Under the pieces are notes generated by a model that saw nothing but the letters and a program-made list of their open reading frames with translations, ran no database searches and was not told the DNA's origin. From Pseudomonadota bacterium (GTDB lineage Bacteria; Pseudomonadota; Alphaproteobacteria; Micropepsales; Micropepsaceae), in assembly GCA_018242105.1 (NCBI GenBank), contig JAFECP010000020.1, forward strand, positions 1-41,906: 41,906 bases of DNA, written 5' to 3'. Made by a program: the position numbers and the translations under genes. Each line of letters opens with the position of its first letter. Position 1 is the stretch's first letter. This document shows positions 41,538 to 41,906 of this stretch, piece after piece.

Positions 41538-41906
41538 TCAGCGGTCCTTGGGGTCGAGCGCGTCACGCAACCCGTCGCCGATGAAGTTGAAGCAGAACAG
41601 CGTCACCGCCATGAACAAGGCCGGGAAGATGAGCATCCAGGGCGCGGTTTCCATGTGATCCTTGCCGTCTGCGATCAGCACGCCCCAGGAGGTCAGCGGG
41701 TCCTGCACGCCCAGCCCTAAAAACGACAGGAAGCTTTCCGCGAGGATCACGGTGGGGATCGTCAGCGTGACATAGACGACGACGGGGCCCAGCACGTTCG
41801 GAATGACGTGATGGCGGATATTGGCGAAGGTGCCGACACCGGCGGCGCGCGCCGCCTCTATGAATTCCTTCTGCTTGATGGACAGCGTCTGGCCGCGAAC
41901 GATCCG
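41538..41906 (-). CDS. Oligopeptide ABC transporter permease (OppC-like), C-terminal part
   Basis: The frame is open to the window edge: about 122 residues, the 3' end of the gene. The EAA loop that contacts the ATPase is visible (EFIEAARAAGVGTFANIRHH), preceded by RGQTLSIKQK and followed by VIPNVLGPVVVYVTLTIP and LAESFLSFLGLGVQDPLTSWG. The end, FNFIGDGLRDALDPKDR, is the standard OppC/DppC terminus. The stop is separated by one base from the double ATPase gene, so the two are co-translated; other permease genes probably lie beyond the window. Confidence 0.92.
   Translation of the reverse strand, partial: RIVRGQTLSIKQKEFIEAARAAGVGTFANIRHHVIPNVLGPVVVYVTLTIPTVILAESFLSFLGLGVQDPLTSWGVLIADGKDHMETAPWMLIFPALFMAVTLFCFNFIGDGLRDALDPKDR

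Noticed and set aside
1-41906. CRISPR array, prophage, transposase or plasmid origin
   Set aside because: No regularly spaced repeats, cas genes, phage structural genes, transposase or replication-initiator gene were seen; the repeats present are isolated palindromes or a single direct-repeat pair.

Overview
The window is GC-rich, densely coded chromosomal DNA of an alphaproteobacterium. The pointers are the recG / sdhE-mfd neighbourhood, a DUF992 protein, a DUF1345 membrane protein, a GTTC-N7-GTTC LexA box, and two GGAAC-N16/17-CGTT sites of the EcfG general-stress type. Gene content resembles free-living heterotrophs of the Rhizomicrobium/Micropepsales kind, but that placement is a guess. 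No phage, integrase, transposase or CRISPR array was found.

Left part (1-10.4 kb). A tightly packed set of acyl-CoA and small-molecule genes opens the window: the end of an HMG-CoA-synthase-like/DUF35 protein, an NTF2-like protein, an FAD amine oxidase and an amidohydrolase. A DUF992 secreted protein, a thiolase, a bifunctional GDP-mannose enzyme (manC), glutathione-dependent formaldehyde dehydrogenase (frmA) and an ABC-2 type exporter pair follow.

Middle (10.4-20.4 kb). A minus-strand run of recG, an APH-type kinase and a DUF6285 protein (the last two resembling the LvaA/LvaB 4-hydroxyacyl-CoA kinase) lies back to back with sdhE-mfd. Antisense to the 3' end of mfd is a small two-gene operon of unknown function behind a LexA box. 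DUF1345 and an alkaline-phosphatase-family phosphodiesterase converge on a shared terminator.

Next (20.4-29.8 kb). A PIG-L deacetylase, an unknown membrane protein, two large palindromic intergenic elements, a retropepsin, a long-chain-type acyl-CoA dehydrogenase, a frameshifted orphan HigA-type antitoxin, an S9 peptidase divergent from an AraC regulator, and a two-domain retropepsin with a PDZ domain.

Right part (29.8-41.9 kb). A corrinoid-uptake locus (btuF, cobalamin riboswitch, btuC, btuD) has a palindromic repeat read in frame near the start of btuC. ppk2 follows; its last 49 bp recur 1,210 bp downstream, bracketing a lone methyltransferase like an insertion. Then come a low-complexity secreted protein behind an EcfG-type site, tRNA-Arg(CCT), and an oligopeptide ABC importer locus with two paralogous binding proteins, a double ATPase and a permease cut by the window end.

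Most worth following up: the LexA-linked gene pair overlapping mfd, the 49-bp repeats around the methyltransferase, the palindrome inside btuC below the riboswitch, and the putative LvaAB-like kinase attached to recG.
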